From Cavia porcellus (Eukaryota; Chordata; Mammalia; Rodentia; Caviidae): DNA of 64,000 nucleotides. The translations under genes and the position numbers were made by a program. The first letter of the stretch is position 1. Each line of letters opens with the position of its first letter. The stretch is taken from assembly GCF_034190915.1 (NCBI RefSeq), contig NW_026947502.1, positions 38,222,785 to 38,286,784 of the forward strand, read 5' to 3'. The notes under the pieces were generated by a model, which was not told where the DNA came from, did not search any database, and saw nothing but the letters and a program-made list of their open reading frames with translations. Below, piece by piece: positions 24,465 to 33,840 of the stretch.

Positions 24465-24480
24465 CCAGCAGGGGCCGCTC
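24465..24480 (+). promoter_or_regulatory. Candidate CTCF site at the island edge
   Basis: The sequence ccagcaggggccgctc matches the high-affinity CTCF core CCAGCAGGGGGCGCT with one change (C for G at position 11). It lies near the 3' edge of the CpG island in the same orientation as the site at 7,021. Inference: boundary or promoter-proximal CTCF site. Confidence 0.5.
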
Positions 24481-24699
24481 TCCCCTCCTCTCCTCTCTTC
24501 CCCCGGGCGAATGGAAGCCGCCTTAGGCGCGGCCCTGGATGCGCGCGCAGCCCCGCGGTCCGGGCCGGTCTCACAGATTCTGGGTTCTGGATTGTGTTGC
24601 TGTGTGTGTAGACCTAGGCTGCTGCTCGTGCAGCCCTGCGAACCGCGTCCCAAGCTCGCCCTAGGTCTGTCCCGCAGTCCAGGCCCCAGTCTCTCTCTT

Positions 24700-24960
24700 C
24701 TCAGCCGCCCATTAACATGCTAATCGTGTTTGGGAAAAAAAGTTCTTTAATTGGCAGAATTAGGCAGAGCAAACGGATTGTTTCATAGGCGAGCCAAATT
24801 AATTCCGGGTTTAGCTCCTTCCCTTGGAGAAACAAACAATTAAGTTGTCTTGTTTGCTTTATGGATATATTGGAAATGCCCCGCATCGAGTTTCAGGGTG
24901 ATGTTTAAAGGGAAATTATTTTCAGTGTTAATACTTGCATGTTTAACTTGTAGCAACACT
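24700..24960. promoter_or_regulatory. Homeodomain-motif-rich block next to the CpG island
   Basis: Immediately after the island the sequence turns AT-rich and carries attaacatgctaatcg, ctttaattggcagaattag, gccaaattaattccggg and aacaattaagttg. These are closely spaced TAAT/ATTA cores, with gctaat resembling half of an octamer. No repeat is recognised. Inference: a promoter-proximal enhancer. Confidence 0.35.
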
Positions 24961-27065
24961 GAGCCAAGAGGCAGAGATTAAATTTACCTAATTTAAAAGT
25001 GTAGTGTACAAGAGGAAAAAAAATTAGAGTTTATTTTGGCAACAGCCCAGAAATGCCACCCAGGACTAGACCTCAGAGTTCCACCTGCCCAGGGGAAGCT
25101 TCTGGAAGAGATAAAAAAAGCTAGCAGCTGGAGGCCCCTGCCACCCTGGGGTCCAGGAGTGGAGTAGGAAAGCTCCAGGAGGCCCCTGCTCCAGTGCATG
25201 CCTCAGCTCAGTCCCCGAGGCCTGCACCAAGCCTACAGCTTGCCCTGCTCCTTGCAAAGCCAGGGAGCCAAGGAGGGTTCGGGAATCCCACAGTGTTCCT
25301 GCTGGAGGGAAAAACAGCGCTGTTGGAGGGGAGCCGCTGAAGCGGAGTGAGCATGCTTGGGTCTCTGGAGGCCTCTCAGCGAACACGCCTGTATTTGAAA
25401 TAATGCCCTGCCCAAGGGTTGCGTGGATCAGCTGGTGTATGTGCATGGAGAATCTGGGGCGATCGCTGCTCTGCGCATGTTAACCAGTATCGCTGTCCAC
25501 CTTGTCATTCTCCACATCAATCCCGACGTCACAGGAGTCAGGTTGGAGGCGCCCTGGAAAAAGCTGCTCATGTGTGTCAGTGACTGGGGCCAGGCTGAGA
25601 GCTACCGTCAAAAACTCTCCTCCATGAACGCTCGCATGGCGATATCCACTCTCCTCAAATCACCTGTGGAAGTGAGGGGGAAGGTTAGGACAGAACAAGG
25701 TGACCTCGCCCAGAGTTGAGTCACTTAAGAGACCAACAGCAGCCCGTCTGTGGGATTCTCCACTCTAAGACAGAAAGGGGCAGTGACCTTGGGAGAAGAG
25801 AGTGCGGTACTTGCTGTCTCCTTCCTGGGATGGGTTCAGGGTTGTTTTAGGCCCGGGACAGCCTGGAGAAGATACTGTCCATATCCTTAGCCCCTCTCCA
25901 GACTTTACTCTTGATCTTATGTCACCCCTTTCAAAGCCCTCTGTGTAGTAGAAAAACCAAGAACATTTAAGTGTCACAAGTGGTCAGGTCCCACAGACTG
26001 TCCCTCACTTGTGCAGCAGCCCCGTGCGTGCGTGCTGTCTCATGAATCCTGGAGTGAGGCTGCTTCTTTCCCCTCCTGCCCTTTCATTCCGGGGTTGAGA
26101 CATCAGGTCCCTGTCCTCCTCGAGTCCATGCTGATTTCAGGCCATTTCTTCTCCTTTCAAAGCCCCCAGCTTTTGGTGGCTGTGTTCTGCAGCCCCTCCG
26201 TGCTGTGACCCACGGAGCACATTTTACCCTGTTCCTCAGAGACGCCACAGTATGCTTCTTGTCCCGTGTGTCCCAGTCCTGTCGTCCTTCCCGGCACTGT
26301 CAGTCTTTGCCTCCCGTCCTTCCTCTGCAGTCTGTTTCTGGTCATTCTCATCTGCTCTCTCTTTTTCTCTGCCCCTCTGCTCCCCACCCCAAGACTTCCT
26401 CCTAGGCTTTGTCATCAGAAAAGGCTCCAGGTCTACACACTGATTCTGACATCCCACTGTCCAATCACAAGTCCTCCTCCTTCCAGCTTGCTTGCTGACA
26501 CATCCGTCCGTGCTCTGTGACGTCTAGACCGCGGGTCCTGTCTCTTCCACTTCCGCCTGCTTCCATTCCCTGCTGTCTAACACAACCTCATAACACCAGT
26601 CTCTCTTCTCCATCTTCCGGTGAACGCCCATCTGACCAAAAGCCAGCTCTGAATTAGGTAAGCATCAGCCTCCTCTGCTCTAGCGCTGAACAACTGAAGC
26701 CTGCTAGGAAAACATTTAGGCAGGCTGAGCTCCCAACCTGAACTGTACCCTTAACATTATCTTCCCCTGTTCCCCTCTTCCCTTTACTCCTTGTCTCAGC
26801 CTCTTCCTCCCCTAAGGCAGACATTTCACCCTGAGCAGGTGGTACGTGTTCAGTGCCTTCCACCTCCTTAAAAACCACAGTGCACTGGCACATCTTGCCC
26901 TGTTTTCATTATTTATACCTAGGCTTCTCCTGTCAGAGTCCAGGCAGTGTTCCTGCTCCAACATGAGTCCAGCTCCTCCCACATTCTCAGAAAAGTCTGT
27001 CTTTTGCTTCCAGCCCATCAACAGGGAAACAAGCTCTAGGCTCTCTCATTTGAGAAACAGGGACC
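24961..27065. other. GC-moderate unique sequence downstream of the island
   Basis: No gene recognised. It contains a CRE-like word gacgtcac at 25,525-25,532 and pyrimidine-rich stretches at 26,250-26,600. Frames are numerous but short, overlap on both strands and lack domains. A frame of 98 codons from 25,423 was examined and left unassigned. Confidence 0.4.
25525..25532 (+). promoter_or_regulatory. CRE-like motif
   Basis: The word gacgtcac differs from the palindromic CREB/ATF site TGACGTCA only by the missing first T (a C here). It stands alone in unique sequence about 0.8 kb past the island. Short motif, so chance occurrence is quite possible. Confidence 0.25.
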
Positions 27066-27067
27066 TC

Positions 27068-27190
27068 GCCTAGTGTTCTGGGAGGCTGAAGCAGGAAGAT
27101 TCCAAGTTCAACCCCAGTTTGGGTAGCTTACCTTGTCTCAAAATAACAGATACAACAGACTGGGAACATAGCTATGCAAAGGCTTCCACA
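27068..27190 (+). repeat. B1-ID composite SINE, partial
   Basis: The B1 right part (tgggaggctgaagcaggaag, then ttcaaccccagtttgggtag and cttgtctcaaaataac) is followed by a degraded ID unit (gactgggaacatagctatgc). This is the same composite type as the copy at 8.5 kb, in the opposite orientation. Confidence 0.7.
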
Positions 27191-27196
27191 CTACTA

Positions 27197-27283
27197 AAGG
27201 AAAGGAGAAAGAGGAAGAGGAGGAGGAGGAAAAGGGGCAGGGGAGGGAAGAGGAAGGGGAAGGGGAGAGGGAGAGGAGGGTGC
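27197..27283 (+). repeat. Polypurine (GGA/GAA) tract
   Basis: About 87 bases almost wholly purine, directly after the composite SINE: aaaggaaaggagaaagagg, then aggaggaggag, then aaggggaaggggagaggg. It probably grew out of the SINE's A-rich tail. Such tracts can form triplex DNA. Confidence 0.85.
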
Positions 27284-28195
27284 AGCCCTCCCTAGCTCAT
27301 CTTTTGCTTCTGAGCTACCTACCCTCTTCCTGCTCCTTCCAAAACCAATTGTCATTAAAGGTTGTTGAGGTGTTGACAGCCACCATTACCACTTCTTCCT
27401 CCTGCTCATTCCTCCCTCTGGCGTCTGTCCCCAGCACTCCACTCACAGGCCTTTTGCTGAAGTCTGCAGTGATGGCGCTCACAGTAGATGCAGTGAGCAT
27501 TTTAAAGTTTTCATTTTATTCAAGCTGTCGGTAACAGTGAACATATCTCTGCTCTTTTGTGACACATCACTCTCTCCTGGTTCTTCTCCCTCTTTCTTTC
27601 TTCTCTTAATTTTGTTTTCCTTTGGAGGAACTTGGAAGATAAAAGAATTTTCAGAACATCCCAATTTGCTCCAAATTAACAACTATTAACATTTTTCCTT
27701 GAATGCCTTATAGAAAATAAGACATCAGAATAAGCTTCACTTCCTGATCATCAGCACTCGTGTGTTCCTCCTCACATCCTCTTATTTTAGATTCTATGAG
27801 GTTTCCATGCATCTTTACAGTTCATTTTCTGCCCTTGTCATATGTGTATCCGAATCGATGGATAGCAATGTTTTTGATTGTTTTCCCCTAAATTAACATA
27901 AATAACATCCTGTTCATCCTGCGTGATCATTGAATGGTGCAGTTCAGATCCCAGTAGCCCCTGTGACGCCTCACAGGCCTCACAGGCGTCACAGGCCAGG
28001 CGTCCCTTACATCTCCAAGCCTGAGGCTGGCTTTCAAAGCTGGGCATGAATTGCTTTTAACTGCTTCTCTGGTCTTCTCGCTCTATGGTGCTCCTTGCAC
28101 TGCTCCCCTTCTTATAGCATTATTGGTATTTTGAGTTCCTGGAAAGCCACCATTCCTATTCTTAACAGAGATCTGTCCGTGTACTTCTGCATGCC
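27284..28195. other. Unique sequence with a short 9-bp tandem repeat
   Basis: No gene seen. At 27,965-27,998 a 9-bp unit (cctcacagg/cgtcacagg) is repeated three to four times. Remaining sequence is non-repetitive. Confidence 0.45.
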
Positions 28196-28199
28196 ATTT

Positions 28200-28600
28200 C
28201 CCCTGTGTGGCTTCTGCGGGACGCCCTATTCATCCTTTAAGTGTCAGCCTCCATGTCTCTGCCTCAAGAAAGCCTTCCTGATGCTGTAGCAGGTGACATC
28301 CCCATTCCATGTGTTCAAAGGACCCTGCAAATGCACCTATAGTGTGCATCCTATAGCACAGCTGGAGGTAATATCTGATGCAATTCTTTGTTAAACCCTT
28401 CTCTTTCCTGTCAGATTAGAAGCTCCTTAGGGGCTGAGGATTTAGTTCAGCAGCCTAAGTGCCTGCCTTGCTAAGCACTTGGTGGTGAGTTCGATCACTG
28501 GTACTTCCCTGGGACGGTGTGTGTTTCATTTTGTTCCTGTCTCTGACACATAGAGCCAGTGAGGACTCAGTTCATAAATGAGGGGATGAATTAATGAAAG
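28200..28600 (+). repeat. L2 LINE 3' end, interrupted by ID
   Basis: Sense L2: ttaagtgtcagcctccatg, then aagaaagccttcctgatgct, cagattagaagctcctta, and after the ID ttgttcctgtctctgacacatagagc. These follow the L2 3' order (aaatgtcacctcctcagagag, gaggccttccctga, gaatgtaagctccatgag, gcctggcacatagta). Confidence 0.75.
28430..28507 (+). mobile_element. ID SINE lacking a tail
   Basis: The head ggggctgaggatttagttcag, anticodon region gcctgccttgctaagcact and B box gagttcgatc are present, ending at ctggtacttcc without the GATAAAAA tail. Inserted in an L2 copy. No clear target-site duplication, so it is either old or 3' eroded. Confidence 0.8.
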
Positions 28601-29833
28601 CAGCGAATTCTCTTTCAAGGATTCAGAGGGTAAGGATGGGTGGTTGGATGGAAGAGCAATGTTTTTAACCGGAAAGGAAGAAGAGCACCGTAAAGATATC
28701 ACACCCTTCTGATTTTGAGACTCTGGCTGCAAAGACAGATAAAATCCAGGCTTTCCTTTAGTACAGAACTTCTACTTTAAAATGTCTACTTTGTCTTTCA
28801 AGTGAGCAGGGGAAAAAGGACATACAGGTGTAAGTGGTGAGTAAATACAGCAATTACAAAAGCCAGATGCTTGAAAATAAGGTGTAATAAGAACATAAAT
28901 ATACCACTAAGAGGAGAGAAAGCTGTAATTCGAATCCACTGGGGAGCCGAGCTAGAGTTTCCTCTGTCAGCATGGCAGAGACGCTAACAGTGATTTACTG
29001 TCAGGCTCTGTGAATAACTTCTCGGGGTGATGCCTGCCCCTGCATGCGACAATCACCTCACTGTCCCACAGTGAAACTTCGGCTCTGTTCATGTCAGATA
29101 TTAAGTTATTGTTTGGGAAATTAAGAGAATGGTGGATTAGAAATAAGGTAATGAATGAACAATGCATGTTAAGTAAAGTAGAACTCGTAATTTTTTTTTC
29201 TGCCCCCACAAAAGCTCTTTACATTGAGTTAAAGCTGTTAGTTATATAATAGCGAAGTCTGGTTTTGGCCATATCTTCATCTTTCTGTTCCAACCTAACC
29301 TTTTAATCGCTCTTTGACTAATGTTTGGATTTAGAAGTACCTCCTTGGATGTGAGTTTGTTTAAAATGCAGTTATCTAAATTTAATTTATTTTCTTCATA
29401 CCAGATAAGTCAGTTGATTAAATATCACTTTGAAATTTGCTATTTGGCCAAAAGAAGGATGAAAATTAAAATATGCTTGTTTTTGACAACTGCTTTCAAG
29501 GCTTTTGCTTCTAGGTAACAGAAGAGCATATTGGAACAAAGAATGCTTCGGCACGTACTCATTTATAAAATTACCCTTCAGTTTGTTCTGATTCTAGTTT
29601 TTAGCTTATGTAAGAAAACTCACTGCTACCAACTGAGAGACTTTTTAAGTGACTGAAAATGATATCACTGAATAAAATTTTCCTCCAAAAATGTCCCTAT
29701 AATTACACAGTATAAAGACAGCTTCCTAAAAGCTTGACCTGACTTTGGATTTTGTTCCTGAGACAAGCTTATACTTATTCATCCCATAAAACACTGAGAG
29801 TGGTTAACTAGCTAAATTTAAGAGTGTTTTCAT
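28601..29833. other. Unique AT-rich sequence
   Basis: No gene or named repeat recognised. Confidence 0.45.
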
Positions 29834-29963
29834 ATATAACTTTTACGGGGCTGGGGATTTAGCTCAGCGACATAAGCGCCTGCCTTGCAAGCAGCCAGTC
29901 ATGAGTTCGATCCCTGGTACTGATAAAAACAAAACAACAACAACAAAAAAGATATAACTTTTA
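29834..29963 (+). mobile_element. ID SINE with 12-bp target-site duplication
   Basis: A full-length ID (body 29,846-29,951) close to the young consensus, with a tail of aacaaaacaacaacaac units. Perfect duplications atataactttta lie at 29,834-29,845 and 29,952-29,963. Confidence 0.95.
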
Positions 29964-30220
29964 GGCTGAAAGAAATTTAAACATCACATTTCAAGATAAA
30001 TAATACCAAATTCAATACATTCCAAATTTCAGGTGATCTGGTGACGAATTACCAGTGCCCAATTTGTGCTTCACTGTATACAAGATGAGGGGAGCAACTA
30101 ATGTCAGTTTCTTTGTGACATCTCTTCAATATCCCTGGGTTCATAACCAGGTTCTGAGTCATAGAAATGAGAATGTTGCATTTTGACATATGAAATGGAA
30201 ACCTGTACCCTTGTTTTCTT
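29964..30220. other. Unique sequence between two ID copies
   Basis: No feature recognised in this short gap. Confidence 0.4.
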
Positions 30221-30356
30221 GAGAAATGTTGTGTTTAAAAAAAGGCGGGGCTGGGGATTTAGCTCAGCGGCATAAGTGCCTGCCTTGCAAGCGCATGGTC
30301 GTGAGTACAATCCCTGGAACCGATAAAAAACAACAAAAAAGAGAGAAATGTTGTGT
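30221..30356 (+). mobile_element. ID SINE with 14-bp target-site duplication
   Basis: Full-length ID (body about 30,247-30,342), with a changed B box (gagtacaatcc in place of gagttcgatcc). Duplications gagaaatgttgtgt lie at 30,221-30,234 and 30,343-30,356. Twelve extra bases (an A-rich stretch) separate the left duplication from the ID head, suggesting 5' extra nucleotides added at integration. Confidence 0.92.
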
Positions 30357-30929
30357 CTGATCTGTATTACTAAGAGTCATAATAACGTATGTGTTGATTT
30401 CCTCATAGTTCTTCTCCCTTTCTTTCCATGCCTCAAAACAATCGAGTCATTTCCTTTCTCCGAATAGCCTCCCAAAGACTTTTCTTCTACTGATGTCAAC
30501 TTCTAAAGTCCTCAACCTTTGGCTCCTCCACACTATTTCTGTTCCCATCTATTCTCTACTCTGAATAAATTGCAAGCATGGATTTTTAAATTATTACAAC
30601 CTAACATTTGACTTTTATGTTTATTAGATACCGTTATGTTAGGGAATTTCTCTTTTTTCTTTAATTAATAGACAATCTATTCTTTTCTTATGTTTCTGTT
30701 TTTGGTAAGCTTAATAGCTGTTCTCTTACAAAGCACATCATACATGTGGTACCAAGAGACTTACTGGTGGTGTTAATTCCCTCACCCGTGGGCCTGTGAT
30801 CTCAGGTCCGATCAGGGAATTATTGGTCAGAGGTGACTGAAGATGTGAGCATATTCACTTACTATCATTGTTCATGTAGATCTCCTGATCACAGACAGTA
30901 ATGCTGGCTGCTCCAGCCTAGCAATCTCA
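30357..30929. other. Unique AT-rich sequence
   Basis: No gene or named repeat recognised. Confidence 0.4.
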
Positions 30930-31672
30930 GTCATAGTTGGCTCTTTCTTTCTCATTTGTCACAACCAATTCAAGACCTGTTGGCCTGGCATCAAAATAGG
31001 TCTAGAAGCTGATCACTTCCCCTTTTAACCGTTATCCTATTGGTCCAAGCCATTATCAATTTAATAATCTGGAATATGCTGATAGCTTCAGAATGGGTGT
31101 TCCTGCTTCTACACTTGCTTGCTTACAAGCTAATCCCAGATGGGAGCCAACATGACTGTAACTAACTGGCTAAAATCATCTCACCCCTCTGCTCAACACC
31201 ACCCAAGGATATTTCACCCCACTTCCCTCAAGAGTAGAATCTGGGGTCTGCACCATCTGACTTTCCTACAGCAATCTGGCCTCATCATGAGTTCTCTACT
31301 CACCCACCGCACTCAGATCTCCTGTCCCCCTCACAAGCTTGCCTGAGGCTCTGTTTCCTAAGACTGCCCCAGGACGCCAGCCTCATCTTCTGGAGTTCTC
31401 TCCTTACATCTCACTTCTCAGCTGGCTCTGTGCTGGCTGCATCCAGAATAGGAACTCCTCACCCTTTCCTCTTTTTGTTATTTCCTTACTGTAGCCTGTA
31501 TTCCCTCACACCTACATATATTTACCTGTTTATTTGTGTAATGTGTCTGTCCTACCCCTCAGTGGTAAGCTTCAAGGCTGGGACTGCCATTATACTAGCC
31601 ATTATATCCCTGGTGATTGTAGCACTGTCTCACACATACAAGTAGTAAATATATGTTGCATCACTGAATGCA
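30930..31672 (+). repeat. L2 LINE, long 3' segment
   Basis: Sense L2 over about 740 bp: ttggtccaagccattatcaa (tagtccaagccaccatcatc in L2), tctcacccctctgctcaaca, gtctgcaccatctgac, then ggctgggactgccattata and gttgcatcactgaatg at the end. It includes the degraded C-terminal ORF region and the 3' UTR. Confidence 0.75.
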
Positions 31673-31904
31673 TAATCACACCTTAGCACACTTCAGGTCG
31701 GTCACATCAGGGCCTTTAGCCGCACGTCCTGCACACAAATAGCATTTGATGCAAAGTAAGGAACACTTGATCAAGAAGTCCTCTTGGATAGTTCATGTTA
31801 ATTCAGTTTCTTTGTTTAAAGTGAGACTGCATGTAGTGCATTTAAAAAGTAAATACAATTCACTTTGGAGTAGTGCCTGTATTTAGCAAAAAAGGGATGG
31901 TTAT
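31673..31904. other. Unique sequence
   Basis: No feature recognised. Confidence 0.4.
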
Positions 31905-32383
31905 TGTTGGGGGCTCAGAAATGATGCCCCAAAGTACTCTACTGGTGTGCTGAATACTCTGAATTAAAGAAACAAGAAGGTCTTTCCAACCTTCTCCTGC
32001 CCAATGAAGGCCGTAGATTTTAACATCCTTCCCTGGTGTGGATTATAGAAACTGGAACCAGACTCTCCCAGGGCCAGTTGTAAACTAGAAATAGTACTCT
32101 CATCTTACTCTACCTAAGAGGTGGCCCCAAGACAATTTTCTGATTGTTTTGTCTGATGGTAACTCACAAGACACATTTCTTCAGAGGAGGGAAGGTCTCA
32201 GGAGGTATCAAGAAGAATCTAATAAATGGGCTGTTTCAGTCTCTTCTCATTAGGTTGCTTCCTGTGTCCAACCCCATTTCTACATGGCTGATCAGTTTTC
32301 ATTGAACCTAAGCTCAAAGCCTGAGATTACCCTGGATCTCTGAGCAAAACTTTAATTAATAAATGCTTTTCTCTTACTAACCA
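31905..32383 (+). mobile_element. Ancient solo LTR (ERVL-like)
   Basis: Starts TGTTGGGGGCTCAGAAATG and contains caaccttctcctgcccaatg, an AATAAA polyadenylation signal near 32,357-32,362, and a possible CA end at 32,383. Composition and order recall ERVL-type LTRs. No internal retroviral sequence and no clear target-site duplication are seen, so it is an old solo LTR with an uncertain right edge. Confidence 0.5.
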
Positions 32384-32410
32384 GCTTTTCTTTTCTTTTC
32401 TTTTCTGTTT
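32384..32410 (+). repeat. (TTTTC)n simple repeat
   Basis: Four to five units of ttttc directly after the LTR end. Confidence 0.8.
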
Positions 32411-32591
32411 TAAGAGTATTAGTCGTGATCCTCATGATGGATGAAGACTGTGAGAGGTTTTGAATGAGGAATGTCTACCAAGAAGATCAGAATTTTGCTC
32501 TCTGCTTGGTTTGTTACTTCAGATGGTCATTTTCAAAGGCCACGAGGAAGAGGAAAGTTAGTCTTATAACTTCTGTCTAGCCATCTATGCT

Positions 32592-33017
32592 AGTCAGCTA
32601 GGCCCATCATAACAAAATGCTGTATGTTTAAACAATAGTAATTTATTTTCTCAAAGTTCTAGGGAGTAAAGTACAAGATTATGATTCTGGCCAATTAGAA
32701 TAAAATTGAAGACTCACTTCCTCTTCCTGATTTAGTGATCACAACCACCCTATTAAGTCCTCACACAGCTTTATGGCTTTTCTTTGATGTGTGTGACAGG
32801 AAGGGCAAAGCAGAGGGGAAAAGGAAGGGGAGAAAAGGGAGAGGGAGTTTTCTATGGTTTTCTCTAACAGGGACACTAATCCAGCTGGATCAAGGGGCTA
32901 CCACTATGATCTTTAATTTCCGTTTATCTTCAATTACTTCTTACTCCAAATACAGATACCTCAGAGGTCAGAACATCTAATATGTGAAATTTGGGGACAC
33001 AAACAGCCCATAGTAGC
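32592..33017 (-). mobile_element. MaLR (MLT1/MST-type) solo LTR, antisense
   Basis: The order ataacaaaatgctgtatg, aacaatagtaatttatttt, ctcaaagttctagggag, cttcctcttcctgattt and tttggggacacaaacagccc is the reverse complement of the MaLR LTR series (tttctgttgttt..aagccacc, agaactgtgag and similar). No internal region seen. Confidence 0.65.
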
Positions 33018-33737
33018 CCCTTCTTTAGGCTTTGCTTAATACCACGAATCTCCTGCTTACTGTCTTACAGCTTGGTTTCTATAAATAAGGTTCCAACAGG
33101 TATAACTGGTTCTGGTCTTATGTTCAGGAAAGTTTTGAAATCATCTATCTTGACCTATTCTTCAAGTAATGTTCACATACACACCTCAGACAAAAACTTA
33201 CACATAGCAAATGCATAGAGAATATATAAATATATAAAACCAGTATTTTTTTTTTATTTTACAAATGAGTTATCCACAGAGGTGCTTATAAAACCATTCG
33301 ATATTTCTTATTCTTTATCTACTAGCACCTCTAGGCTCTCTCAGATCAGGGAGTCATTGCTTTTTAGATTTGGGGCGAACGTACACCACTCAGGTCATTC
33401 CTGTTAGCTTTGGTTACCATTCAAATGCTGGCTTTTCCTGCTAGTGGTTCTTTTATATGTCTTACTGTCCATGAATCTCTGTGTTTCTTGTCTCCCACCG
33501 GACTGAGCTTTATACCCCTGTTCTCCTTTCAGAAGTTTCTTTTTATAGTTCTTTTTCCTCTGGAGCTTCTTCAGAGTGAATGGTGCCTTCCATACCCTCA
33601 GTGCCTTCCTTGATTAATCTTTTTACCCCCGACTCACTTATAATATGGTGGACTGAGGAATTCCAGGCATTTTCTGGCCATTCTTGAATGATGAGGACAT
33701 CATCAGTTGTCAGTTAAATACAAAAACACAATACAGT
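33018..33737. other. Unique AT-rich sequence
   Basis: No gene or named repeat recognised. Confidence 0.4.
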
Positions 33738-33840
33738 GTCAGGGATATAGCTCAGTAGTAGACTACTTGCCTACTTTACTAGACTACCTTTTACAAGGAC
33801 TTGAGTTCAATTCCCAGTCCTAAAGAAAAGGAAAAAACAA
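33738..33840 (+). repeat. Diverged ID-like SINE
   Basis: gtcagggatatagctcagtag, then gagttcaattcccagtcct and an A-rich tail. The A and B boxes are recognisable, but the anticodon arm is rearranged (a second copy of the tactagactac word). Older than the GATAAAAA-tailed copies. Confidence 0.75.

Larger units (their letters stand above)
20380..24700. promoter_or_regulatory. Large CpG island, likely promoter region of an unnamed gene
   Basis: More than 4 kb of GC-rich, CpG-dense DNA in an otherwise AT-rich window. It has cores around 20,570-22,460, 22,740-23,180 and 23,330-24,680, broken by short AT-rich gaps near 22,600-22,680 and 23,460-23,900. Long frames are open on both strands at once (358 codons on plus from 21,385 and 311 on minus from 21,522). 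This is usual in stop-poor GC-rich DNA and is not evidence of coding. Known: islands of this size in mammals usually mark promoters of developmental or transcription-factor genes and their antisense lncRNAs. I could not match any exon to a known gene. Donor-like AG|GTACxG sites exist on both strands (plus near 20,936 and 22,285; minus near 22,390 and 24,250), so direction is open. Confidence 0.8.

Noticed and set aside
23898..24653. Minus-strand frame of 251 codons
   Set aside because: The C-terminal part is poly-Arg from the CTC triplet tract and the rest has no domain. A donor-like site near 24,250 is noted, but it is not enough to call an exon.
25423..25719. Plus-strand frame of 98 codons past the island
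   Set aside because: No domain recognised and no splice context that decides it; left within the unique-sequence block.
27965..27998. Repeat array that might suggest CRISPR-like spacing
   Set aside because: It is a 9-bp tandem repeat without spacers, in a mammalian genome.
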